Assembly: GCA_035626155.1 (NCBI GenBank)
Contig: DASPOF010000041.1
Coordinates: 3,801-67,800, forward strand
DNA: 64,000 nt
Direction of reading: 5' to 3'
Source: DASPOF01 sp035626155
GTDB taxonomy: Bacteria > Desulfobacterota > Binatia > Binatales > Binataceae
The translations under genes and the position numbers were made by a program. Positions 36,255 through 45,601 of this stretch are shown in pieces. The notes under the pieces were generated by a model that saw only the letters and a list, made by a program, of their open reading frames with translations, had not been told where the DNA came from and searched no databases. Every line of letters begins with the position of its first letter. Within the stretch, counting starts at the first letter, position 1.

Positions 36255-39200
36255 TTCGCGTCCTTGCGCGGAGCGGGCTTGAGAATCGCGAGGATCGGAC
36301 CGTAGCGCCGGTCGATGATGTCTTTGATCTCGCTTTCGCCGGGAGGGTCGAAACTGCGCGCGTTGCGAATCGGCCCGAAATCCGAGCTGCACGACGGGGG
36401 GTTAAGCTCGCGCACCTGCTCGACGGCGCCTACCGCATCGCGCACCGCCTCCGGCCTCTCCTTCTCCTCGATTGCGGCCGCGACCGCCTCGATAGGCAGA
36501 AAATAATCGTGACGGGCCGACATCATTTCCTTGACGAGCGCCGAAAGGTACTCGCGTGCGGCGTCGCGCGACGGCGGTGCGAAAGTCCTTAGCCACGGCG
36601 CCGGCCCTCGCTTCCCGGCATCCGAGCTTCCCAGCACAATCGCGCGGAATTCGCTCGGGACCCGGCGTTCCGCAGCCGCAAGCGCGATCGCATTGAGAGC
36701 CGGGCCGAGGAAATCTCTATCTTTCGGCTCTTTGCGAAGGACGCATTGAATCGCCGCGCCGAGATCGGGCGCGATCGTTCCCGCCGACCCGTAGATCTTC
36801 ACGCGCCGCATCCTCTTCTTCCCGCCGGGATCGTCGATCGGCACTTCGAGATCGATGTATGGAACGATCGTGATTTTGTCGCCGGTCTCATATTCGGCGG
36901 CGTGTCCGATCCGGAATTCCCGCCACTCGCCGAGGTCCGCCGCGCCGGCGGTGCGCGCCTGCGCGATCCACCCGGTCAGGACGCCGTCATCTGCTGTCCT
37001 GGCCGCGTCTGCGAACGGGCCTGCGGGCGCGAGCCCCTTCATCTGTGCGATGCGGAAGATGCGTTGGTATTCGTCGCTCAGCCGCTTGAGATTTCCGCGC
37101 GCAGCCCAGAACGCCTGGCGGAGCAACATCGTCCGATCGAGCGTCGATTGCGCAAGCGGCTCATCCTCGGCATCCTCGGGAATTTCGTCGTCATCGAGCA
37201 TTCCGAGCGCGTACCGCGCCGCGCCCTGCAACGGACATTCGAGAAATCGCCTGAGCGCGGAGAGCGGGAGCGAGATTTCCTCGAGCACGTCCACGCGCGC
37301 GCCCGCCGCCGCCGGAATCTCGATTCGGCCGAGGCTCGATCGGAGCTTTTCGCGCGCCTCGGCCGACATCGCGTCCCACAGCCGAGCGCGCTCCGGCAGC
37401 GGCGCTCGCTCGCAATGACGCTCGAGATCAGCCCGAAGCGCGCTCATGCGCGCGCCGCGGCGCGCGTCGGGATCGAAGCTTAAGAGCGCCTGCGATGAGC
37501 CGCCGCCGACAGGCAGGTCGGGAAAGTAAGCAAAGTCATAGCGGCTCAACTTATGTTTCACGGTGATGCGCTCGAACGTCTTGTCATCGAGGTACGAGCG
37601 CAGGATGTCCTGCAACTCGCGAACGACGGCCGACGGTTCGAGCTCGTCGCCGGTTTGCGCATCGCGCTCGACGTAAGAGAGGTACAGGCGTTCGCGGGCG
37701 GCAAGCAGCGCGTCGAGAAACCGGTAGCGATCGCGCTGGGCGGGTGAGACGTCGCCCGGGCGTGGGCGCTCGAGCCTGAGGTCGAGGAGGTCGCGGCGTT
37801 CGCGCTCGGGGAAAACCGTCTCGCCGAGGCCGAGCACGAAAATCGCTTTGAAGGGAATCGATTGGAGCGCCGCGAGCGACCCGGCAGCGACGCCGCGTGC
37901 GGTGAAGCGTCCCTGCTGCGATCCGAGCGAGGAAATTCGCGCGATCGCGATTTCGTATGCGATCGCGTAAGGGACCTCTGCGGTGTCGAGGCCCGGCTCG
38001 GCGATCGCCTCGATTTCGGCGATGCAGCGGTCGCGAATCCGCTGGTCATCGGCATCCGAAACTTTCAGATACGATCCGATCAGAGCGGCGAGCAGGCGCG
38101 ACCATTGGCCGATTCTGAGCCGCGCCCCGCGCATCGAGAGCGCATCCGCGATGAGCGCGCGCGCAGTGCGTATCAGTCGCGCCGCACCCGCCGCTTCATC
38201 CTGGCGGACCTCGAGCGGCGCAAGCCCGCCGCCACCGGCCGCATCCATCGTGCGCATATCCCCGCTTTGTTCGCCGGCCATGAACACGCCGAGCGCGAGA
38301 CGGGTCAGCGCCTGGTCCCAGTTGTAGAGATCGGGCGGAAGATAAGTGCCGGCGAGGTCCGATCCGCCGGCGCCGAAGAAGACGCCCAACTCGCCGCACC
38401 ACTGACTCCAGCGCTCGATGTCGAGGTCGGGATCATCGCCGGTTATCGCGGGATGGCCGAGCAGGCGCAGCATCTCCTCGCGCGTGAAACGTCCGCGCGG
38501 AAGCTGCAAGAGGAGTTCGATCGCCTCCGCGACGCGGCTCTCGTTTGCGTAACTGCGGCTTACGAGTTCAACTGGGATTTGGTGCTGGCGGGCAAAGACC
38601 GTCTCGATGTGCGGCAGATAAGAATCGCAGGCTGCGTCCGGGATGAGCACCGCAATCTCGTGAAATCGAATCGGCGCGGCGGATGCGGCCTGGTCATCGC
38701 GCTTGATGAGCGCCCAGATTTCGTTCGCGACGATTTCGACCTCGCGCCGGATCCCCGGGCAGGCAAGCATGCGGATCGCATCGCCGTCCGGGTCGCCGCG
38801 CGAGTCTCGATGGGATGAGTTGGCAGGCGCGCGGAACAGGATGTCGTGCTGGAGCGAGGCGAGCAGCGATGAGTGCTCATCCAGAGGATCCGAGAAATGG
38901 GGATCGAAGTCGCATTCGGTCAGCTCGTTGAGCAGGCGGATATGCTCGCGCCCGGGACGTCCCCAGAACCTCAGCGCCGGCGGATCATTCGACGTCGTCA
39001 GGGCGAACGGGTCCTCGGATTCCTCGATTGCCGCGCCGACGCGATCGGCGCGCCGCGCCCATCCGTCGCGCGCGATTGCGCCGCGCGAATCCTGGACGTC
39101 CTCCCAGAACTCCTTGCACGGGTTGACCGCGTGGATCGCGAGTTCGATCAGCTTGCCCAGTCTCTCGAAGATACGCACGAAGGCGGGCGCAGGCGAGGGA

Positions 39201-39871
39201 AGGCCGAAGACATGAAGAGTCTGCGGCAGAACCGGCCGTAGGTTCTCCGTGCGAGCCGCGCTGAACGCCTCCGGCAGCAGCATCCAGCGGCAATCGCTGC
39301 CGCCGGTCCATTCAGGCCGTACCGCGCCGGAATCATCGAACACCGCAAGCCACAAATGACGTTGCCATCGTTCGGTCTGGTCGTACGGCGCCTTGGTGAA
39401 TTGCCGCCCGTGGCGCCACTGCCGGATCATCGCCTCGCGCGAGATTGAATACTCCTGGAAGAGCCGCGCGATGCGCTCCGCCAACTGAAACAGCCGAGGC
39501 TCGCGATCGGCCTCGTCCTGCGATCCGGCGGCGTAATCGCGCACCGGCGCCAACTCGGGATCGGCGCGATGCTCGGCGCTCGTGAGGACTTTGAAAAGAA
39601 CCAGTTGAAGCCGATCGGCTTCGAGCACGCGGATCGCGGGGTCGGCGTTTTGCACAACCTCGGCGAGATACGCTCTCAGAAACGGAAACCGCAGGTTGGC
39701 GGCGACTCCGAGCCGCTCGGCGAGGTGGAACTTTATGAACTCCTCGATCGAGCGGTTGGGAACGATGATCGGGATCTTCGCCAGCGGATCGGTGCGTTGC
39801 GCGGCCGCGACCGCATCCGCGAGCGGCGCCGCGAGGGTTTCCAGCCGGTTTGCGTAATGAAGCCGGATCAT
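36251..39871 (-). CDS. recC: Exodeoxyribonuclease V gamma subunit RecC
   Basis: This roughly 1206-residue subunit of RecBCD has an inactive helicase-like fold and recognises Chi in characterised enzymes. The start MIRLHYANRLETLAAPLADAV is the family N-terminus. Other landmarks are IIVPNRSIEEFIKFHLAERLGVAANLRFPF, ALQSIPFKAIFVLGLGETVFPERERRDLLDL and RERLYLSYVERDAQTGDELEPS. A frame 15 codons longer (to 39916) is possible, but the added residues are basic and unlike the family. Head of the recC-recB-recD operon. The Chi sequence of this organism cannot be read from the gene. Confidence 0.93.
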   Translation of the reverse strand: MIRLHYANRLETLAAPLADAVAAAQRTDPLAKIPIIVPNRSIEEFIKFHLAERLGVAANLRFPFLRAYLAEVVQNADPAIRVLEADRLQLVLFKVLTSAEHRADPELAPVRDYAAGSQDEADREPRLFQLAERIARLFQEYSISREAMIRQWRHGRQFTKAPYDQTERWQRHLWLAVFDDSGAVRPEWTGGSDCRWMLLPEAFSAARTENLRPVLPQTLHVFGLPSPAPAFVRIFERLGKLIELAIHAVNPCKEFWEDVQDSRGAIARDGWARRADRVGAAIEESEDPFALTTSNDPPALRFWGRPGREHIRLLNELTECDFDPHFSDPLDEHSSLLASLQHDILFRAPANSSHRDSRGDPDGDAIRMLACPGIRREVEIVANEIWALIKRDDQAASAAPIRFHEIAVLIPDAACDSYLPHIETVFARQHQIPVELVSRSYANESRVAEAIELLLQLPRGRFTREEMLRLLGHPAITGDDPDLDIERWSQWCGELGVFFGAGGSDLAGTYLPPDLYNWDQALTRLALGVFMAGEQSGDMRTMDAAGGGGLAPLEVRQDEAAGAARLIRTARALIADALSMRGARLRIGQWSRLLAALIGSYLKVSDADDQRIRDRCIAEIEAIAEPGLDTAEVPYAIAYEIAIARISSLGSQQGRFTARGVAAGSLAALQSIPFKAIFVLGLGETVFPERERRDLLDLRLERPRPGDVSPAQRDRYRFLDALLAARERLYLSYVERDAQTGDELEPSAVVRELQDILRSYLDDKTFERITVKHKLSRYDFAYFPDLPVGGGSSQALLSFDPDARRGARMSALRADLERHCERAPLPERARLWDAMSAEAREKLRSSLGRIEIPAAAGARVDVLEEISLPLSALRRFLECPLQGAARYALGMLDDDEIPEDAEDEPLAQSTLDRTMLLRQAFWAARGNLKRLSDEYQRIFRIAQMKGLAPAGPFADAARTADDGVLTGWIAQARTAGAADLGEWREFRIGHAAEYETGDKITIVPYIDLEVPIDDPGGKKRMRRVKIYGSAGTIAPDLGAAIQCVLRKEPKDRDFLGPALNAIALAAAERRVPSEFRAIVLGSSDAGKRGPAPWLRTFAPPSRDAAREYLSALVKEMMSARHDYFLPIEAVAAAIEEKERPEAVRDAVGAVEQVRELNPPSCSSDFGPIRNARSFDPPGESEIKDIIDRRYGPILAILKPAPRKDAK

Positions 39872-39969
39872 CTCCGCCGATCCGCGCCTCCTGCGGCTTG
39901 GCGCAAGTGCGGGCATGGGTCTTCAGATCAAGAGCCGCATCGCGCCGATTTGCGCAGGAATGCGATCCC

Positions 39970-40034
39970 GCAGCATACCAGATGCGGGCGGGCGGAAGAT
40001 GCCGCGGGCGTCGGGCTCTTCAACATCCTGCTAG
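39970..40034. repeat. Palindromic repeat, long form, degenerate copy C
   Basis: The right arm TTCAACATCCTGC (40019-40031) plus TAG is well kept. At the same 36-base spacing as copies A and B lies a decayed left arm GCAGCATACCAGA (39970-39982). The TAG (read on the minus strand at 40033-40031) is the stop codon of the MFS gene. Confidence 0.55.
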
Positions 40035-41266
40035 CGTTCTTCGTCGGAGGGGCGGACCGATCGAAATTGGCCGAGCAGCAGAAAATCGTAAATCGTCTTG
40101 AGGACGCCCGCGCAGACCAGCGGCCAGCCGAACGAGGTGCAGTTGAGCATCACTCCCGCGGGAAGCGGCGCCAAAGCCGCGGCGAGGCTGCGCGGGACGT
40201 TGGTCACGCTCGCGGCCGCGGCGCGCTCCTCGGGCGGCACGACGGCCATCACGAAGGACTGGCGCGCCGGCACATCCATCTGCGACATCGAAAAACGCAG
40301 CAGCAGGAAAACGATCGCGAGCCGGGCGTTGGGCATCAGGGCGGCAAGGATGAGGCACATGTTCGACGGCAGATGGGTAAACACCATCGTATTGATCCGT
40401 CCGATTCGCGCCGCGAGCGAGGACGAAACGAACTGGGAGAGCGCTCCGAGCAGGCCCGCGCCGAAGAAAAACGAGCCCACCAGCTCCACCGACATGTTGA
40501 AGCGCCTGAACAGCCACAGCGCGAGAAGCGACTGCACGACGAAGCCGCCGCCGAGCGAATCGAGGCTGAACAGAGCCGAAAGCCGCAGCACGATGCCGCG
40601 CGACTTGGCCAGTGGCGCCGCAGGCGCCGCCCCGCGCTCCACCTCGACGGCCGGCGACAGCGGAAGGTACAACGCGGCGGCGATCAGCGAGACCGTCGAG
40701 TAGAGGAAGAAGCCCGAACGCGCGGCGCCGAGCACGCTCCATCCCAGGCGGCTCGCCATCGCGATCGGCACGCCGCTGGCCAGTGCGCCCAGCGCGCCGG
40801 CCAGTGCGCCGGCCACGTTGTACACCGCGAACATCGCGGTCAAGTCCCGCGTCGCAACCGTCTCCGCGAGCGCGGCCTGCTCTACCGGCAGAAACAGGCT
40901 CACGTCGCCAGCCGACGGGTTGTACGTCCCGACCACCGCAATCACGAACAGCGGCCAGAAACTTCCCAGCGCCGCGAACCCCAGCCCCGTGCACATCATC
41001 AGCGCGCAAGCGCCGAGAAGGACCCTGCGCCGGCCCAGGCGATGAGTGATGAGGCCGACCGCCAGCGTCAAGGCGGCCGACCCGAACAAGGTGCCGAAAA
41101 CGATCGCGCCAAACTGCGAGGGCGAGAACCCGATTCCGGTGAGATAGCGCGGGAGCAGGATGCTGACCGCTCCGTCGGCAAATCCGCGAAGCGCGCGGGT
41201 CGCCAGCAGGCGTCTGCCGTCGGCGGTCGCGCTACGAGGAAACCATAGGCCGGTTTGATTCGCCAT
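40031..41266 (-). CDS. Major facilitator superfamily transporter
   Basis: This 411-residue inner-membrane carrier has about 12 hydrophobic segments. The A-type motif between helices 2 and 3 is weak (THRLGRRRVLLG), and its second-half counterpart is SSLAARIGRINTMVFTH. A conserved acidic/proline stretch (SQMDVPARQSFVMAVVPPEERAAAASV) resembles drug- or metabolite-efflux members. The substrate is unknown. The TAG stop lies inside repeat copy C. It stands alone between recC and a beta-propeller gene, with a 145-base gap on the 5' side. Confidence 0.86.
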   Translation of the reverse strand: MANQTGLWFPRSATADGRRLLATRALRGFADGAVSILLPRYLTGIGFSPSQFGAIVFGTLFGSAALTLAVGLITHRLGRRRVLLGACALMMCTGLGFAALGSFWPLFVIAVVGTYNPSAGDVSLFLPVEQAALAETVATRDLTAMFAVYNVAGALAGALGALASGVPIAMASRLGWSVLGAARSGFFLYSTVSLIAAALYLPLSPAVEVERGAAPAAPLAKSRGIVLRLSALFSLDSLGGGFVVQSLLALWLFRRFNMSVELVGSFFFGAGLLGALSQFVSSSLAARIGRINTMVFTHLPSNMCLILAALMPNARLAIVFLLLRFSMSQMDVPARQSFVMAVVPPEERAAAASVTNVPRSLAAALAPLPAGVMLNCTSFGWPLVCAGVLKTIYDFLLLGQFRSVRPSDEER

Positions 41267-41411
41267 CGGAGTCGGAGTGCTCCGATTGCTTATCGAAGCC
41301 GGGACATTGTTTCAATTGAGCCGCGAAACCGCCATCCGAATCGGGGAGCCGGCGCGGCGCCGAGGGACCGCAAATCCCGCGGCTTCGCCCGCTTACCTTC
41401 GCGACACGCTG

Positions 41412-42446
41412 CTATCGAGATGCGGGAAATTTGTCCGCATAGACCAAAATCCTGCCCGCCGCCGGGTCGCATACGTACGCTCGGTCTTTATCATCGGCAG
41501 CGACGCAATGCGCATATTTCGCGGTCGCGACCACTCCCAGCACGGCAGGGGTCCCGTTTCCCGCGATTCCGACGACCGCCATCGTGGCGCTCGCGGCGCC
41601 GGGCAAATAGACGTGCGCGAGCCTGGGATTGTAGGCGACGATATCCACGCCCGCCCCGGATGATGCGGACCCCAGTTGTTTGCCGCTATCCATGGCCAGC
41701 ACGCTCAACTTTCCTTCCCGGCAGCCCACAAACAGGAAGCCGCGCAGCGCATCGGATGCGAGCCCGTTCGAGCCGGCGCACGCATTCTTCCAGCGCGCTG
41801 CGATCTTGCGGCTCTTCAAATCGATCGCGAGCGTGGTATCGGTCCGCAGGTTTGTGTACGCGCGGCCGCGCGCATTATCGATCAACAGAGCTTCCGGCCC
41901 GGCCGGCAATTCTATGAAAGCGGCGTGCGACGGCTTCGGCGCGCTGCCCTTGGAAAGCGAGAAGACCTCGATTCTCTGTTCGTGAGGTTCGGTCACCCAG
42001 ACTTCGCTGGTCAAGGCGGAGAAGCGGACATAGTCGGGCCCAGAGGCGAGCGGCGCCCACGCGGCGATCGAGCGGGTCTTCGGATCGATGACGTCGAGCC
42101 GTTTTGCAGTGCGATCGATCGCGAAGAGAAACCCGCCGCCTTCGTCGGCGGAGGTGATTCCCTGCCCTAGACCGCCACCCTTCGCCGGCGCGGTCGAAAA
42201 GCCGCCGATCGACGTGACTGTCATCGTGTCGGGATCGATCAGGTCCAGGTTGCCGGTGCGTCCCGCAGGCACCAATACCCTGTGCAGGGAGCGCGCGAAT
42301 CCGATGTCATCAAGACCGATCACGCCGCCCCCTCCCGGGATTTCAAGCGGCGTCGTCGCACCACCGCCGTCCGCTCCCAGAGCCATCAGCGGCGCTACGA
42401 GCAAGAGGATCGCGAGATGCAAAATCGAAGTCCGAATCGATAGCAT
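41412..42446 (-). CDS. Secreted YncE-like beta-propeller protein
   Basis: This 344-residue protein has a signal peptide (MLSIRTSILHLAILLLVAPLMALGA, residues 1-25) followed by repeated beta-propeller blades with motifs such as NLDLIDPDTMTVTSIGGF, RLDVIDPKTRSIAAW, ALLIDNARGRAYTNL, GFLFVGCREGKLSVL and RAYVCDPAAGRILVY. Such proteins are periplasmic or exported, and their ligand is usually unknown. AGAGAGAAG precedes ATG 42446, which is preferred over a start 14 codons upstream. It is divergent from the second crotonase gene. Confidence 0.82.
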   Translation of the reverse strand: MLSIRTSILHLAILLLVAPLMALGADGGGATTPLEIPGGGGVIGLDDIGFARSLHRVLVPAGRTGNLDLIDPDTMTVTSIGGFSTAPAKGGGLGQGITSADEGGGFLFAIDRTAKRLDVIDPKTRSIAAWAPLASGPDYVRFSALTSEVWVTEPHEQRIEVFSLSKGSAPKPSHAAFIELPAGPEALLIDNARGRAYTNLRTDTTLAIDLKSRKIAARWKNACAGSNGLASDALRGFLFVGCREGKLSVLAMDSGKQLGSASSGAGVDIVAYNPRLAHVYLPGAASATMAVVGIAGNGTPAVLGVVATAKYAHCVAADDKDRAYVCDPAAGRILVYADKFPASR

Positions 42447-42543
42447 GTCTTCTCTCTCCGCTTGAATCAGCGCCCGAGGCCGGCTCAATCGTCCGCGCGA
42501 AAAATCACCCTATCTCCATCGATGGATTTCTAAAAGCGAAACA

Positions 42544-42591
42544 GCTTGCGATCCCGCGGATTTCGCGATCGCAGCGATTGTTTTTCCTTTT
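42544..42591 (+). terminator. Hairpin plus T-tract ahead of the second crotonase gene
   Basis: TGCGATC (42547-42553) pairs with GATCGCA (42567-42573), extended by an outer GC pair step around a bulged T. A T-rich run (ATTGTTTTTCCTTTT) follows directly. On the plus strand this has the form of an intrinsic terminator, but the next plus-strand gene begins 47 bases later, so it could be an attenuator-like leader element. Confidence 0.35.
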
Positions 42592-42637
42592 CGCGCGAGC
42601 GCGCTAGGGTGAAGCCCCCTACGAGGAGGTGCGCGCC

Positions 42638-43444
42638 ATGTCCGATTACAGCCGCTATCAATTCATCAAGGTTGAGAAGGAAGACAAGCTCGCCACGGTC
42701 ACGCTCAATCGCCCGGATTCGCTCAACGCGGTCAATCCCGTGCTCCACGCCGAACTCGAGCGCATCTGGCTCGATCTCGCCGACGATGCCGGCATCAATG
42801 CGATCGTGTTCACCGGAGCGGGCCGCGCTTTCTGCGCGGGCGGCGACGTGAAAGGCATGTCGTCGCGCCAGGACACCGGCGACAGCCGGCGCTACGCGCT
42901 CGTCACGCCGGCGCAGGGCCGGCGCATCATCCAGAACATGCTCGAGGTCGAGCAGCCGATCGTCGGTGCGATCAACGGCGATGCGGTCGGGCTGGGCGCG
43001 ACGCTCGCGCTCCTGTGCGACGTCATCGTCGCCAACGAGAAGGCGCGGTTCGGAGACACGCACGTCAAGGTCGGCATAGTCGCCGGCGATGGCGGCGCGG
43101 TCATCTGGCCGCTGCTCATCGGCCCTGCGCGCGCCAAGGAGTTCCTCATGCGCGCCACGTTCATCAACGGCGCCGAGGCGGCGCGAATCGGGCTGGTGAA
43201 TTACGCGGTTGCGCCCGAGGAGGTCCTCGGCAAGGCGCGCGAGATCGCGCGCGAGCTGGCCGATGGCCCGACCTGGGCGATTCGCTTCACCAAGCTCTCG
43301 GTCAACAAGTGGCTGAAGTCGCAGGTGAACCTGATTCTGGATGCATCGCTCGCCTACGAGATGGTGACGTTCAACACCGAGGACCATCGCGAGGCCGCCC
43401 GCGCATTCGTCGAGAAACGCAAGCCTCAGTTCAAGGGAGTGTGA
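42638..43444 (+). CDS. Crotonase (enoyl-CoA hydratase/isomerase) family protein, second copy
   Basis: This 268-residue crotonase-fold protein has a CoA/oxyanion segment AFCAGGDVKGM (65-75) and INGDAVGLGATLALLCD. The positions of the two hydratase glutamates are T122 and H142 here, so it is unlikely to be a standard hydratase. The block FGDTHVKVGIVAGDGG is characteristic of a distinct subgroup commonly annotated only as enoyl-CoA hydratase/isomerase family. GAGGAGGT lies 7 bases before ATG 42638, which decides the start. The neighbours do not indicate the pathway. Confidence 0.9.
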   Translation: MSDYSRYQFIKVEKEDKLATVTLNRPDSLNAVNPVLHAELERIWLDLADDAGINAIVFTGAGRAFCAGGDVKGMSSRQDTGDSRRYALVTPAQGRRIIQNMLEVEQPIVGAINGDAVGLGATLALLCDVIVANEKARFGDTHVKVGIVAGDGGAVIWPLLIGPARAKEFLMRATFINGAEAARIGLVNYAVAPEEVLGKAREIARELADGPTWAIRFTKLSVNKWLKSQVNLILDASLAYEMVTFNTEDHREAARAFVEKRKPQFKGV

Positions 43445-43719
43445 CGCGCGGGGCGCGCAGGGCTGACCGGCGCGCCCGCATCGCCCGCTTTCAATTCAAT
43501 CAGCCGATCCGCGCGGGGGCATCGCGTGAATAATTGACATGCGATTCCCGCCGGGCGCGGGCCCCGGCGAGGCAGAGCCTCGTCCCGCCGGGACTTGGAA
43601 CGCGCGCCCCCCCGCCTTGACGGCGCGGTCCGCACCCGGAATCATACTAGCAGGCGGCTTAAGGAGTAATTTTCAAGAGGGCGCCCGATCAGCCATGGAG
43701 CGACAGTCCAGGCCGTCGA
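43445..43719. other. Intergenic region with a hairpin and a repeat half-site
   Basis: No gene is supported here. CGAGGC (43568-43573) and GCCTCG (43577-43582) form a tight hairpin with an AGA loop, about 120 bases after the crotonase stop but with no T-tract. CTAGCAGGCGGCT at 43647-43659 resembles one arm of the palindromic repeat family, with only a decayed second arm. If the next gene starts at 43786, the gap is 341 bases and includes a GGTTCAAATCC stretch at 43749-43759. Confidence 0.5.
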
Positions 43720-44421
43720 ATGTGCGGACAGAGGTGGCGCGGAGTCGAGGTTCAAATCCGTCGCATTAGTACAAATTCCCGGCTGATGCCGGTGGCTCTG
43801 GCGTGCGGCGCGCTCGCGATGCCGGTGGCGTTGGGCGGATGCTGGTTGCCTGCTCTCGAGCTGGCGCCGGCCGGCCTGCAGGCGCTCTCGATGCTGGGCA
43901 ACGGGGCGGCGAGGTTGTTTGGAGGCGGCAGCACGACCGATCCGCGGGCCGAAGAGCAGGAAGCCGAGGAGCAGGCGGCCGCGGAGGAAGAGGCAGAGAA
44001 ACAGGAGATCCCGAAGGCGGACAAGACCTGCGCTGATCTCCAGCTCCAGGCGCCGCCAATAATCGAGTTCAACTCCGCCACCTCGGGATCGATTCAGTAT
44101 CGCGAGGTGGGGCTGGGCGGAACCGCCGGCGCGCGGCAGTGGGTAGCCGTACGCGACAACAATGCGAACGCGGACGGATGGATCGCTGCAACTAATCTTT
44201 CCAAGATGGATTTCCGCCCTCCGATCGAGGGTGCCCTATCCGCCGGCGGCAGTACCTATTTGGCCTATGCGCCCGCCGAGGCGCATGATGAAGTCGAGCG
44301 CAATCAACTTTTGATATTTGCCGTCGATTTCGGGCCGAGCGTAGGCACGTTCCGCTGGAACGATCGAGTGTATAGCTACACTACGATGCGCAAGCTGCCC
44401 TGCTTCGCTTCGCCGGACTGA
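43720..44421 (+). CDS. Predicted lipoprotein of unknown function
   Basis: This is up to 233 residues. A hydrophobic signal ends in ALGGC (C41 in this numbering), so lipidation is likely. An acidic, Glu/Ala-rich linker (about 75-100) is followed by a domain with the conserved-looking blocks QYREVGLGGTAGARQWVAVRDNNANADGWIAATNL and VYSYTTMRKLPCF, which has the feel of a small beta (SH3-like) domain. No family is recognised. ATG 43720 or ATG 43786 could be the start; the shorter form still contains the complete signal. It converges on the exporter operon with 37 bases between stops. Confidence 0.65.
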   Translation: MCGQRWRGVEVQIRRISTNSRLMPVALACGALAMPVALGGCWLPALELAPAGLQALSMLGNGAARLFGGGSTTDPRAEEQEAEEQAAAEEEAEKQEIPKADKTCADLQLQAPPIIEFNSATSGSIQYREVGLGGTAGARQWVAVRDNNANADGWIAATNLSKMDFRPPIEGALSAGGSTYLAYAPAEAHDEVERNQLLIFAVDFGPSVGTFRWNDRVYSYTTMRKLPCFASPD

Positions 44422-44458
44422 GTAATTAGATTCGCTCGCCTTTGGGGCCAATAGCCAA

Positions 44459-45592
44459 CTAGTCCACCGATTTGCGGAAGCGCGCGACGCTGACGACCAG
44501 CAGAATCAAGGTCAGCACGGCGAGCGCCAGAAACTGGGGCCACAGGACCGCCAGCCCGACGCCTTTGAGGAAGGTGCCTCGCAGTATCACCAGAAAATAC
44601 CGCAGCGGGTCGGCATAGGTGATTATCTGCATCGCCCGGGGCATGCTGGTGATCGGAAAGGAGAAGCCTGACAAGGTAAACGCGGGGTTCAGAAAGAAGA
44701 AGCTGGAAGCCAGGGCCTGCTGCTGGGTCGAGGAAAGCGTCGAGATCAGCAGCCCGACACCGAGCGTGCTCAAAAGGAAGAGAACGAGTCCGAAGAGCAG
44801 CACCAGCGGGTCTCCGCGAAACGGCACTTGAAACCAGAGGGTACCGGCGACTGCGACCAGCGCCGCGTCGCCGAGCCCGACCAGGAAAAACGGGATGGTC
44901 TTGCCGAGGATCAATTCGATGGGCCTGATCGGCGTGACCATGACCTGTTCGAGCGTCCCGATTTCGCGCTCGCGAACGATCGCAAACGAGGTCAGGGTCA
45001 CCACCATAACGAGCGTGATGCTGCCGATGAGACCGGGGACGAAAAACCATTGGCTGTTGAGGTCGGGGTTGTACCAGGGGCGCTGTTCAAGGTCGATCTG
45101 CGGCACGACCGCCGCCATCGCGGGCATGATCTGATTGAGCCGATCGCGCGCATAGTCCTCGGCAAACCGGTTGGCAATTTGATTGACGTATCCGACTGCG
45201 ATCAGCGCGGTATTGGAGTTGGTTCCGTCCACGATCACCTGCAAATGCGCGGTCTGTCCCTTGCGCAGCAGCTCCGCGAAGCCGGGCTCGACCTCGAGCA
45301 CCATCGGAATGTCGCTGCGTCCCACGAGCGCCTTCAACTCCCGCTCGTTGCGGAGGACCTTCACCGCATCGAACCGGCCCGTGAAGGTGAACCGGCTCAG
45401 CAGGTCGCGGCTTTCCTGGCTGTGATCGAAATCGATCACGGCGATCTCCATGTGGTTAACCTCGAATGTGGCCGCATAGCCGAAAATGAGCATCTGGGCG
45501 ATCGGCGGCACCAGCAACTGAAAGCGCGCATACTTGTCGCGTCTGAGCTGGAGAAACTCCTTGATGATTATGCGCCAGATGCGGTCGAACAT
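44459..45592 (-). CDS. ABC-2 type permease of the exporter (distal)
   Basis: This 377-residue YhhJ/YbhR-like permease has one N-terminal helix (about 22-42), a large periplasmic domain (45-170, starting EVNHMEIAVIDFDHSQESRDLL) and a five-helix C-terminal region. The latter includes TSFAIVREREIGTLEQVMVTPIRPIELILGK and FLNPAFTLSGFSFPITSMP. It is the last gene of the operon. It is separated from the first permease by a 166-base spacer filled with palindromes. Its ribosome site is weak, since repeat copy E ends just upstream. Confidence 0.92.
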   Translation of the reverse strand: MFDRIWRIIIKEFLQLRRDKYARFQLLVPPIAQMLIFGYAATFEVNHMEIAVIDFDHSQESRDLLSRFTFTGRFDAVKVLRNERELKALVGRSDIPMVLEVEPGFAELLRKGQTAHLQVIVDGTNSNTALIAVGYVNQIANRFAEDYARDRLNQIMPAMAAVVPQIDLEQRPWYNPDLNSQWFFVPGLIGSITLVMVVTLTSFAIVREREIGTLEQVMVTPIRPIELILGKTIPFFLVGLGDAALVAVAGTLWFQVPFRGDPLVLLFGLVLFLLSTLGVGLLISTLSSTQQQALASSFFFLNPAFTLSGFSFPITSMPRAMQIITYADPLRYFLVILRGTFLKGVGLAVLWPQFLALAVLTLILLVVSVARFRKSVD

Positions 45593-45601
45593 GGTAATGC
45601 A

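Noticed and set aside
43647..43687. Sixth copy of the palindromic repeat family
   Set aside because: Only one arm (CTAGCAGGCGGCT) is clear, and the second arm matches too poorly to count it as a member.
43700..43765. Possible tRNA: GGTTCAAATCC T-loop-like stretch and 6 of 7 possible acceptor pairs (GCGACAG with CCGTCGC)
   Set aside because: The span is only 66 bases, the T-stem and acceptor would use the same 3' bases, and no D-arm or anticodon arm folds. At most it is a remnant.
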